64,000 nt of DNA from Hypomesus transpacificus (taxonomy: Eukaryota > Chordata > Actinopteri > Osmeriformes > Osmeridae). The position numbers and the translations under genes were made by a program. The stretch lies in the NCBI RefSeq assembly GCF_021917145.1, contig NC_061068.1:10362975-10426974 (forward strand). The letters run 5' to 3'. Shown here one piece after another: positions 32,806 to 54,931 of the stretch (position 1 is the first letter of the stretch; every line of letters begins with the position of its first letter). The notes beneath the pieces are model-generated. The model searched no databases, was not told the DNA's origin, and worked only from the letters and a program-made list of their open reading frames with translations.

Positions 32806-32920
32806 CTGGCCCCCCAGTGGTGGAATCAACTCCCCACCTCCATCAGAGACACTGACTGTCTCTCTACAAAAAAAAGGCACAAGACGCACTTGTTCCGGGA
32901 GAACAACGGTACTTAGAAAT
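32806..32920 (+). pseudogene. Second LINE C-terminal fragment
   Basis: The frame containing PQWWNQLPTSIRDTDCLS then KTHLFRENNGT and a stop matches the widespread C-terminal WNxLP...SLxxFKxxLKTxLF signature of non-LTR retrotransposon proteins. It lies beyond the tail of the preceding LINE copy, so it is a separate event. Confidence 0.55.
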
Positions 32921-35900
32921 GGTTTGCTTTACCCGATGTTAGTTTCCTCAAGGTGCTGATTTTGGAAGTTTGAAACCAATCTGAAATGTACTTAGCTTTA
33001 CTTAGACTATTGGCCCTGTCTTCATTCTAGGACTATTTCCCAGGGTTGCATTAGGGCGCATACAACAGCACCCAGGCTATTTTCAGCCCAACCAATGTTA
33101 GCCTATTCGGAGACCTTAAGAAACTGTGTGAAATAACCTATATAATCAGTCAATGACCCCTTAGAAATAAACCGACGCAAATTTTAGAAACGCATCTCAA
33201 GGCCATTCTAGGCTATTGGTGCACTTTTTTTTTAATAGGGCAATCGCATTTAGAACTTGTATGCTGGTGCACCTATGCGAACCGTTGAATCGTACCATCC
33301 CTTTGTAACGGTGTGAAGACGGTGAAACTCACTCCTCATGCAAGAAGTCACCCGCGTCAACGGAGAGCTAGCTTTTCTTTGACGTAGTTGGTAGTGGTCG
33401 CGCTTAGGAAGTCGGAGGCCGAGCGTTCGAATCCCGTGATTGGTGAACTACTTTGTCAGACGAAGCGTGGCTACCGCTCTTACAGACCCGTCACACCTAC
33501 AGTGCGTACAGAACGGATGTCACAAGAAACAACTGGGCAATAATCTTCTTCAGCTATCCGGGCCGGTTCCATAAAGCAAGTGAGTTTAAAGTGACTTTTG
33601 CTAATAATTCACCCCCAGGCCCCCACATAAGTTGGTTGTATAACCAGCTAGAGGAGTTACAAGGTTATATTCAGCTGATTGTGTAGGGGAACGCACATGT
33701 GGCTTCTGAACGAGAACTTACAACCAGACAGTCAGTGTAGGCCAAATGTATTTATTGTACTAGCTGACGATTTGCCTTAGCTGGACTAAGCGATGGCCCA
33801 TGGATCACTCTCGGGTACTGCAATAGTAGCCTAATGGTCAAGAAATGTAAGATAGGCCTATTCATTTGGAGAAGTTTTGCCAGTGTTAGGTGGTGTTATT
33901 GGGTTACACACAAATAATTAGGTCTATTACCTTATCTTCCTGGCCAATGACAAACGATTACCTCAATTTAATGCAAATCTAAATTGGCAAACTTGATACA
34001 ATCACACACACTTCTAATAGTTTGGGACATTTGGAGCTGAACTCGAAAGGAGTCTTATAAGATGAGAATCAAGTCTGGAAATCAGTTTTGAAGATGGGAA
34101 TTCCTAGAAGAATATGGATACTTTAACAAGTCACGCCCCGAGCGATGCAGACACAAGATTTTCGAACACCCGCTCTAAAAGTTTGATTGCTAGTCCTACA
34201 CGACAGCAGTGGCCTTCTTTACTTTTTTACTCTGTAGTTGTTTTCGTGTTTGATTGTAACAATTTGGAAATTAGACACGGTTGACTACAGTAAACACCAC
34301 GCTTGAATACAACTGGAAATACTTTTTGCTACACCTGCTTGCTGGCACGTCCGGGGGACATTCATCAATTGAGTTTTCAAACATGTGCAGAGACCAAATG
34401 CCGTTTGACAATTGAAGAAAAAAAGACAAAGGTGGGTATTTTGTAGGTTATAGATTTTTTTTGTATCTACAGTTGAAAATAACAGCTAGGTCATTTTACT
34501 TCTTTCAAAATATTCCTCGATCGTGTAGCTAGGTAATAGCTATATAGCCTAATGTATTGGAGTTTACAACGATACACATAAGAATCTGAACCTCATCCTG
34601 AAACGGACTTTCGGAAAACATGCATAGCGTAAACTAGCTTACTGTTTAAGAACAATGTAGGGGATCCTGTTAACAGGGGATCCTGTTAACACATTATCTT
34701 GGGACTTCATCATAAATTGTAAACACTGCTGTTTTATTTTTTGGCATAACCAGTTAGGGTAGGCTACATTGATGTTGTGATGTTAACATTGTTTTACATA
34801 TCTAAACGTGTTTAATGAATACAGTCCATCTTGGTCTGACAACAACGAGATACTCCATTATTCGTAATCCTTTTGGAGGTGGACTCTCAGTGGCTGTCTT
34901 TAGAGACATTTGTTTGGTATTCTTGTCAGTGCCTGCAGTCAGTCAACTCAATGCTGAATGTCCTTTTCTTTTATCTTGACTGTCATGCCAAGTTTAGTAA
35001 GTCATTTTCATACGTCTTTATGCTCCTTTATAGGCACAGTTATATTCAGTTTTTAACATTCTTGGCCATAGTTTATCATGTCAGAATGTGATGTTTTATT
35101 TCTCTGTTAAAAGAAAGGATACTACATAGAAGACACACAGTTTAAGAATAATTAGCTGGGAAAGGTATTTTCCATGAGATTTGTACAAATATTTGGATAA
35201 AACTCAGCAAAAGAGACAAACCATTGATCAAGAAAGATTAACCTCTTCAGTAAAAACAAGTGAAAAGGGCTGTCTTCTGGCCTTAAATTGGCCCAAATTA
35301 TCCCTGACAAACCTGGATATTATATGAACTGTGTATTCATACATGTAAGAGAAAAGTTGTTGGTTAGGCTAACCACTAAAAGAAGGAATGTCTGAAGTGT
35401 TCAGACATGTGTTGTGACAAAGCCAGCATGATTCTGGCACTGCAGCAGTACCTGGCAGGGCTCGCATGACACTCATGTACCTCCCGGTCCTCTTTCAACT
35501 ACACAGAGAAACTTGAGCTTCCTGTTCTTTCTCCCTGTTTCTCTTATCCCACCTCCTTTCTCTACACCTCTCCTCCAGCTGTCTTTGTCAATACACTCAC
35601 ACACCACCCTTATGGAGAGATGCAATTGTACCTTGTACACAGGTTATATTTGTCCGTATTCAAGTTCAACATATATGATATAATATTGATGTAGTAGTGC
35701 AAAGCAAATGTTCAACATTTGCAAGGATTTAGCTGACATGCGCACTACACACACAATGTACTTGATACGTAGAAATGCAATACCTAAGGTAATTGGTGCA
35801 GAGAATCACATGACCATCCCCCTAGAGTCCTATGACACCTTTCTCCTTACTCCGCCTCTTACACCACACAGACACACTCGCACACAAACACACACAGTAT

Positions 35901-38646
35901 CAGGTATTTCAAGGTATGCCAGAGAAGTGACTCATCGGAAGTGTAAAACGTTAAGGAAGGACCGAAGCTAAAATGAAATAAAAAAAACATATGTAATCTT
36001 TTCTTAAGACCCCGCTGACAATAGACAAACTAAAAGGTGAGTTATTTGATCTTTGCTTTTGTAGTAACTACTTGACTTCGGATCTTTGTGTTTTTAATCT
36101 ATCAATTTCATAACTTTCACAATCTGTATAGTCACTGATGTAGTGATAGCGATTGTTAAGGTGAATTGTTCAATTCTTTTCAAAAAGGCTGTTTACTGCT
36201 CAAAACTACAGGGTTAAAATAAGTTGGGTGGCTTTGTGACACCTGATCAACTGTCTCCAATGAAGTGCTGAATCAGCCATGAAGGGGAGGCCTGTGTTTC
36301 AGTTTCTGACTGAACCAGCTTTCCATAAATGACATTCAGGGGTAGTTTCCCCATTCACCACCAGCACTTGTCATTGACTAAAAATGACCATAAAGGCTTA
36401 CATTTAAGTAGTATTTTAGTTAAGGTCTTTTTTATATATAATATAAACTGTATAGACTTGTGCCTATATCCTTGTAAACTGACTTGTAATTTGTGCTTGA
36501 GGGACACAGTATTGTGCCACATTCTTTTGTTTTACTTGTGTCATTACAGGACTGACTTCCAAAGATTCTAGATTTGCAACTGACTAATCCCACTAGGATA
36601 GCAAGATGCAATTTTCACATTTGAATCTTTTGAATTGCATCACTGGGATCTTTTTGCTGTATTAGTGTTCCATTAAAGCTCAAGCATCACCTCCAGGGCA
36701 GGTTGCCCCCAACCTCCCCTAGGTGCACCACACATGTACAATTGTCTCATCCAGATTTAGGTAATGTCTATTGCACGATGCCAGAGCCATTTTGGTTCAG
36801 TTTGGTAACATTTCAAGGTTTGTTTTGGATACTGTGTTGCCAGGGAGAACTCAGAAGAAAGTGGAAGTTTAAAGGTCATTTGGTTTTGTGCTTTATTGAA
36901 GTTAACATGCGTAGGTCCAGTGTTTCTAAACCAGATAAGAATTGCCTCAGGAAAAGTTTGAACCCAGAATCGGTCATCTTCGATATATAGGCTTCACACT
37001 TAAGGTGTATTGTCCTTGTGTGAAACTGCATTACGAGTAAGCCTAAAGGCAGTAGACCTAGATGTTTGGTTATGTCTAATATTAAGTAATCAAGCTATAT
37101 TTTGGTGATGTTCTGTGTCTTTTTGCTTGGAGAGACAGTTATAGCAGATAATATCGTCTGTGAAAATGGTAGAATGCCCCTTTCTGTCTTTGGCTTGCCA
37201 AGCTATCCCACCATATCAGTATACATGAATAGGATGCATTTCCTGTATGTGTTCACACACCCACACTCACTTTGTATTCCTTTCCCCCTGAATGCATACT
37301 TAAGCTGCACAGGCTTTCAACCAATATACTCCCCATAAGCCCAGGTTTAATTGTTGGCCTGCTGTCTTCGTGAAATATGAAAACTGAGACCATGTCTAAA
37401 AATGACTGGGTATTATAAATACTGTGCTTATGAGAAGTAAATAGGATGTCTCACTGCAAATATATCAACCTTTTAATTTTTTTAAATCTTTTGCTTAATG
37501 GACAAATATTTCCACATTATCTTGTCATTACATTTATCTGTAAAGTGCCTGCCTCTCTTATTTTCCTACCCGCTCATGCACCCACAAACACACCCTCCCT
37601 GTCTCTCTTTGTGTCAACACATAACCTGCTGCTCTGTTAATTTCAAAGTCCATTCATTGTTGCCTAGTGATGTAAAAAGCAAGGTGCAACTACAACTACA
37701 AAGTCAGCTGACCGGTATAGGACATGGCTGAATTCCTGTGGTGAATTATAATGTGTATTCAAGGAGGGTCTCGATGACTTCTAGCTGATATCAATGTGTC
37801 TATTTTCAAGATGGCCCTCCCTTCCAGACAAATAACAGTTTTAAAGTCTTATCGGCTGTCTGAGAATGCTTATTTACCTGTGTATGTGTTGGCCAGCATA
37901 GCAACCATATCTTTTTATGTTTGTACGTCAAAGTATGTCTGCCTTTATTCTGTATAATCAAGCTGCCTTTAATTGTTACTTAAGAAAAACAAGTATGTAT
38001 AAAATGCTTCCACTACCACTTACGTGCTCACAGAAGGCCCCAGTCTGCAGTCAGATGATGATATGCTCTGATTCACACAATGACAGCATTACTGCTCATG
38101 TAATGCTTACTTCTTTTGCTGTCAGGCAGCACAGGCAGATCAGAACTTGCATTTTTGCTATTTGGGGCAGAGGGTTTCAAAGCTCACTCCAGTAATTGTG
38201 TTTGTGAATACGTGCAAGCGTATGCGTTAAAACGTTTGCGGTGAGTAACTGTCATTATACTGTATAAATGGACAAACAAGCTTGCAAACATTGCTGGTGA
38301 TTGGTACAGGTCAGTGACCTCATTGGGGGGTTGAAAAGGCAGTTTCTGACAGTATCTCTTTGTAAACAGACAGTACTCTCATTGAATATATAGCTCTGCC
38401 TCTAATTATCGTCAAGGACCACTTTAGCTTATTGTTGAGAAAGTAGTCAAAAGTGCAGTGTACTGTCAGTTCTTCAGTTTGATAAGTGTTGGTGATTTTA
38501 ATTGTGTTTTATTATTCTGTGACTGGGTCTTTCATCCAACAGTGTTGTCTCTTTGAGGCATATTGTGAACCTGATGTGAAAAGTGTTTTTTGTATTCCCC
38601 ACAAAAATATTTAACAATTACAATTTAAATTTTTTAGAAGGGCAAC
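32921..38646. other. lima1 upstream region and 5' UTR/intron 1
   Basis: No coding exon is supported. A segment near 34200-34431 ending AAAGACAAAG|gtgggt could be the lima1 5' non-coding exon (inference). A duplicated GGGGATCCTGTTAACA occurs at about 34661-34690. Microsatellite-like ACACAC runs occur near 35875-35900. Confidence 0.35.
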
Positions 38647-48182
<9,536 letters not shown>

Positions 48183-48554
48183 AAAGGATTTGTCTATGTC
48201 CCCCTTTCAGACAGCAGAATTAGCTTAACATGTATGAAAGGGTGAGGATGATGCAATGGGGGGGGGAGGGCACACATTTTTTCTAACTGTGTTGGTGCAA
48301 TTTGTGATTTTATATTAGGTTTAGTGTTCATTCTGTATTAAACAACTCCTGGCCTCATGGATTCCTTGAATTAATTCAAAGGTAGGCAATGGATCCTGAC
48401 TGGTGTATTGAAATGTTTTGATCTTTTTGGTACTTTTGGTAGTTATTTTTCTTTATGCAGCAAAGGCTGGTAAGTCTGTTTTTAAACTCTTAACTAAACG
48501 ACCATCTCAATGACAATGCCTTCTTATTATATGGGAATTATAAAATTGTGGGGT

Positions 48555-49027
48555 AATAAAATATACATCCTATGCTGGAACCTCTGCATCTTTCACTTAA
48601 ATATTGTCTTGCTTTGAAAGATGGTGGTGAATGATGGATTAAATATCGATAATATTAGCCAGTCCAAATCACTGCCACATGGATAATGGGAAAAGTATTT
48701 CTAAATGCTTGTTAAGTGTTAAACACTTGGATTGCTTTGATTTGAGAATGACAAGTTTTGTTTGCTTCTATGGTCCAAATGAGTTGTCTGAGTTCAGTGT
48801 TTCTGAATGGTTATGCTTCCTGCATTTGCTAATTTCCAATTAAAAGGTACCTGGTTTAAACTGTATAAAAATCATATTTTGTAATTGAGTTAAGAACTGG
48901 ATATATGCACATTGTCAGATTTACCCTGATTACGTATACTGTACTTTACTGAGGACCAATGTTTTTTATATCTTTATGGACATTAAGTCATTAAATTACC
49001 ATAATGCCATTATTTTCAATGAATAAA
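48555..49027 (+). terminator. lima1: lima1 3' UTR polyadenylation signals
   Basis: AATAAA at 48555-48560 and again at 49022-49027, 370 and 840 bp after the stop codon, suggesting short and long 3' UTRs. The distal signal lies only about 180 bp from the opposing spryd3 signal. Confidence 0.5.
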
Positions 49028-49207
49028 ATGGTTTATTATGGATATGACTCTTCTTATTTAAACATGAACTCAAGTTGATAGTTTTGTAACTGATTTAAAG
49101 TATGATCTTAGGTGGTGATTCCCTCTGCTGGCCAACCACAAGTCTTTCATATTTGTGAAGTCAAATGAACAACAACATGCTACTCTGATAGAAATACATT
49201 GAAACCT

Positions 49208-49213
49208 TTTATT
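49208..49213 (-). terminator. spryd3: Candidate spryd3 polyadenylation signal
   Basis: TTTATT on the plus strand (AATAAA on minus), 520 bp beyond the spryd3 stop at 49733. It implies tail-to-tail convergence with lima1. Confidence 0.45.
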
Positions 49214-49732
49214 TAGGCTTTGAAAGATTGCACAAGGATGCATAATTTAGAGATGACTGACACATACAGTACATTCTAATCAATGGTGCTTAACGTTGAT
49301 AACTAACAATATGAAATCAAGTACTTGAAGTTTAAGAACTTCCCTTTTAAAAAACAATTATGAAAGGTGATTCATCAAAACAGGTGGAGAAATGTTCAAT
49401 GTAAACTGCCAAACAAAATCATGAAATGGAGTCTAAACATGCAAAACAAAAGCTTCTCAAATGCCAGTAGTGCATTATGACATTATATGTATAAAGTGCA
49501 TGAGATAAAAGGATATGGCATCATCATAGTTTTAGAAAATACCCATTAAACAGCATCGTAGTTTATACAGTCATTTTGATTTTGGCATATACCTGAGTCA
49601 CCCTTCTTTGCTACTGGTTAAGGTTCCAGTCTTGAATTTGACCACTCTCAAAACATAGTCCACCTAATAAGACTAGCGGTGGCAAGGCGACTCCATCTCT
49701 CCTTTCTTCTCTCGTTGTCTCTTCTGCTTTGT

Positions 49733-52474
49733 TCAGCCGCTGAGGGGGTGTAGGTCCACTCTGACCTTCTCCCCCGTGCTCATCATGCCGATGGTGGGAT
49801 AGAACCCCCCTGCTGGAACAGCCACCTCTCTCCGTCCCACCACCTTCCCGTTTCGGGTGAAGAACACCTGTGCAGACACCAGGAGGCGACAGTGTTCACA
49901 AAGAACCTTATGGGAACCTTTGAAACCATACCTCTGCACCGTAAAAGAAGCTATGATATACCTTATAGCTCTTGCACACCGACATACAGGGTGACACCCC
50001 TTATGACCCTCTTAAATTTGACATAATAATGAGACATTTAATCCATGCACAGAGAAAGGACAGCGAAAAATTGCAGCCATAAATGCACAGAACATATTTT
50101 CAATAGGGTTCTCATTGTAGAAAGATAAGTAGGTTTTCAAACTTTTTACCAAAAGTGCTAAAAATCTAAGTAATAGTATATCACCAAATGAGAAGATGTA
50201 CAAAGACAAACATTTCATAAGAAGTTACTCTAGACATGGTTAGCCTTGTCCTTGCCACCACAAAGGGGTTAGGTTGCAGTTGGCATGGCAACAATATAAA
50301 CAGTATACAAAACTTCTGGTAAGGCTTTTCTCACCGTGACCTTCCGCCCCTCCAGCTCAGGTTCCAGCTCCTCTCCATCCTCCTCTTGATCTTCGTCATT
50401 CATGTACAGGTCGTTGTGAACCCGACGCTGCTTGGGCCGCACCTCCGGCTCCCCATCATCACTGTCATCTGAGGGAGCAACAGTCAGGCACACAGACAGG
50501 ACAGAGGGGCAACAGAAACTTAGGAACTGATCAGTCTCAACCAATAGCATTTGTGATGTTTGTTCCATGATGACGGGCCCCTCACCTCCGCTGTCCAGGA
50601 TGTAGTCTCGGGGAAACATGATCCCACAGCCCATCACGTCTCCTTCTAAACAGCGAGGACCAAAGGGGTCTCCTACCCCACTCCCCTGGAACATCTTCCC
50701 ATCATCTGAGAGAGGTTCAGAAACAGGAGAGTCAATTCTCCAAAACGTCCGGCATCCAGCCTTATCTTTAGACAAACCAGAGGATGATTGGGGATGGTGG
50801 GGTGGGTTGAGACACCATACATGTTTGAGTTGGGCAATTCCACTAGGAGTCTTACCCTATTGTATATGTGTTTGAGTTGGGCAATGTCTCTGTTACCCTC
50901 TCCTTGTATCACTAAATAGGCTAGCCAAGAGCAACACAATCCTTAGGAATGAGACAGAGAATGCATTTTCCTCTGTTAGTGGCTTAGTGTTTTACTTTAT
51001 ATGGCCTTTATTATCTATGGGATACTGTGAGCATACTGCAAACACAAACATGCTTCCCCTCCACACACAGAACTTTTCATTGCCTTCTGTTAAAAAAAGA
51101 GGTTACCAACCATTCACACGACTACAGTATGTCATGCAGAGTCATAATTGGCTAAACTGAAATGATACATGCAGACCACACAGGAATAGAACAGACACTC
51201 ACCTGCATGGTAGGCTATAGAGCCCCTGCTCCAGCCCGGGTGTCTGTTCTTGGGGTAGTCCTACCTCAGAAAAGGTCATCACAGTCAGTGAAAAACCAAT
51301 AGGGGTTTGTGTGTGTGTTAGCTATGCAACAATAGTTCCAGGAATCTTTCTGGTCTTTTATCAGTCCTGCATAGACTACATAGTCATAAAGCCCAGGGTG
51401 AAGCAATCAAACAGAGGGGTTTCTATGAAAGGCCCATGACTGTTCCTGATAACATCTGACGATGAGTCATACTTAATAGGTAGGTACTGTCCCAGGATGC
51501 ACCCTGTCCATTAGCTGAGAAACCTCAAGTCAAACAGGGCAGATAAAGGGCTTTCTTCTCTAGTAAATCCATGTGAGCAAGACACCCGTTTCCAGTGCCT
51601 TTATACACCTTAACATTTATCTCTGGAAGGCAGCTGACACATCAGATTATTAAAGAAGATATGTCTTTTCCCAACCCCATAGTTAGTTGCTTTTCTGAGT
51701 CTACTATATTTATACACTTTTAACTAGTTGTTAGGAGGGAAAGTTTAGCTAGCTGTAGCACGTTATCTGTCTACGTTGATGAAACAGCTTTCTCTGAACA
51801 CTGATGGTTATCTGCCGGAGTAACATCACCTGGGAATGGTGTCACCTGCACTGCGCTAACAGCAGCACTGGCCTGTATGCTGGTACTGTTCTTCGTGGTG
51901 TGCTATAACAAAGGCATACTGTGGAACTGTCAGGTGAGTGTCAATGCTAACTCCCAGAGGGAGTGCCTTTGTACCAGACAATGTAAGCCCTTATGACCAC
52001 ATCCCATTACAGGCAGGCTGATGGAGATAGAGACAGGGAGGGGCTCAGGACAGTCAGGTGAGAAGAAGTAGAGGCAAGAGGGATATGGAGACAGATGGAC
52101 AGAATAGGAGTATGATGAAAGTGAAAAAATGTCAAACCGGAGACAAGGAAACTAAAACATGGAATGAAGGACGGGGAGATTAAAACGAACAAAGGAATGC
52201 AGTTCATAATCACTTCATTATCCAATCACAAAGCAGTCAAAGTTGACTGCGATGTGCTGTCATTGGCGGGTTGGAGTGGCAGGTTCACTTAAATGATGAA
52301 GGCTTTTGTTGTGAATGTTTCATGGAAATGTCATTGGTTGACTTCAACACGGCAATGAGAGTTCCCTGAAACCACAGGCTACTTTACAAAACAATTCCCA
52401 GAAAACAATCAATGAAATAACAGAGTTCTATTCTCTGTCCCTGTGTACCCCCAGGGCTCTTTCCTCCTGCGCAC

Positions 52475-52505
<31 letters not shown>

Positions 52506-54894
52506 CCCACCACACACCCACATGCACACACACGCGTATAGGGTAGAGAGAAGAGAGAGAGGTGTGAACCAAACAGGATAACCATGGAGTGTGAGGAACG
52601 TAACTAATAATTATTGCTCCTTCAGAGTCAAATGTTAAAAAAGCTAAGATATATGAAATATTTGCATGCACACAAGACATAAACAGAAGTTGAGATGTGA
52701 AATGCCTTGACTAGAATTTGAATCTAATAAAATCCCAGACAAAGTATCTAAAGTATTTAAAAGTCACAGCTCTGTTATTGACATAGAACAGAATGTGGAG
52801 ATTCCTTGTTGATTAAATCCAGGCTGCCAAATCTGGTGCAATGTCTCTGTGTTGTGGAAACATTCATATGATATTCATATGACAGTCCTTTCTCTGGTAG
52901 ATGGATGGTACTTATTTCCACAACAGAGATCTGTTAATCGCTGTCATCTATTATGACGAGATGCAGATGGAATGAGTCTAAATTAATTTATACATCAACC
53001 ATATCTGGCATAGCCTGAGGAGCCAAACACGTTCTACATACAGTGTAGTGTAGATGGAAACTACTTATTTTACATGACCAGGACTCAGAAAGATTACTTG
53101 TCAACATCTTTGCGTGAGTATTTTCACAATAATATTTATTATCTATGTGTGCTGATTGTTAGGGTAACAGTATAGTATAGTGTAGAACAGAGAATAAGAG
53201 AAAAATAATTTTCCACACTGACTTAAAGTGCTACCATGCAGACATGATAGGTTAGATGTAAATGGGGCTGCTAGGGTTTTCTATGGAAAACCAAACAAGG
53301 GGTTCAAATGAGACAATATTTATTCTGTTGTTCGCTTTTTCCCTTTTGGGGAAATCCATCCATCACTCAGACTGGAAACAGTGAGGGAATGCAGAAGGGT
53401 TGGAAGGGAAGACTTAAGACTGGACAATCGACCAACTTGTATTTGTATTTATTCATAGCTTGTGCAATGTCATGCCAGTGTCAAGCAGAGACTGACACTT
53501 GGTCACAAAAATGATGGTGCTTTTGTTCACAATGTGCTTCTACTATAGGCCAGTGAGAGAAGGTTCTTACCCGGCGTGCCAGTCCCAGGGCGATGTAACA
53601 CTTCTCTCCCGCATCTGTGATCTCCAACTCATAGTAGTGGCAGCGTGTGCTGAGGGGCCGGCAAGCCTGGGCCAAGCCCACATCCACGATGCTCTTCCCC
53701 TTCCCCACGTACTCCAACAGCTGAGAGGAAGGGACAACAAAAAATAAGAAGCCATCCAACTCTAGCCTAATTAGGCTACTATAAAAATGACAAAATATTT
53801 AATGTGAAAATGTTTTTAGTTTGCACACACAAGTAATCATTTCTCCTTGGCATGGCCTGACTACCAGACTGGTGGGATAGGGCCCACGTGTTTTTTTTAT
53901 AAAGTGATGGACTAACTCCATTGAGAAAAGTACAAAAGGATTGTGTTGACTGAGATGGTCAAAAGGGCATGCTAATTTCACTGTCTGTAATGACCCAGAA
54001 TAACATCTGGAGAGTCCCTCCATTCACAAAACAAGAAAGTCAAAAGTCCAAAAGTCTTAATTCTGCCATCTCTGCAGCATACCACATAACACACAAACAC
54101 AGTTTTCAGGTCTTCTCCTGAAACTTCTCACCACAAATAATTTGGTTTCTAAATCATGAGCTCATATCCTGGTAGCTAACTGCATTCAGCTTTATGAACA
54201 GATAGTTCCTTCAGAGTAAACTTGATCCATCATGGACACACTCAACTGACACAGAAAAGCTGTCAGTCTGCCAAAAACCATGGTTCCCACCTCAAACAAA
54301 TAGGAGGAAAAACAAAGATTTTACACTGTGCCATAGTCCTTGCGAGGTGAAAAGGATTAGTGCAAGTGCTGTGTGTTATTTGTGTCAGGCTGCACTGTGT
54401 GTGACCCTTCCCTCTGCCCAGCCAGAAAAGGGTAGACATGAAGCATAAATAAAGAGCAAGGGAAAGTTATTATCATTATAATTACTTTACGACAATCTGT
54501 CAACACCACCTTTTTTCTTTCCTCTCCTTAAAACAGCAATTACCGGCTTAACCCTCTTTTTCTGTACATGTCGCTCATTTTGCTACCCACCCCTTCCTCT
54601 CCCACTCCTTGACCCTTTGACATTTTCACCTGTCATTGGAAAAAAAAAATGATACAGGACAAATAAATTATGTCAACACTGCGTTGTAATCCTTGCTTCT
54701 TTGAGGACCAAATGCATGGTCTACATGTCTGATGTCTAACATAGAGGTTAGAAAATGTGAGTGTGTCAGACTAGCCCTCCCAGTAGCAGTCAACAAGATC
54801 CGGTGGGTGTGATGACAGATCCTTAAATCTTCCAATGATCCTCAAGATGAGTGGGGAAAGGCATGCATGTGTGCCCGTGTGTGTGAGGGGTGAT

Positions 54895-54931
<37 letters not shown>

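Noticed and set aside
33385..33445. tRNA-like sequence with GTTCGAATCCC
   Set aside because: The acceptor stem and D arm do not pair convincingly; most likely a diverged SINE head or tRNA fragment.
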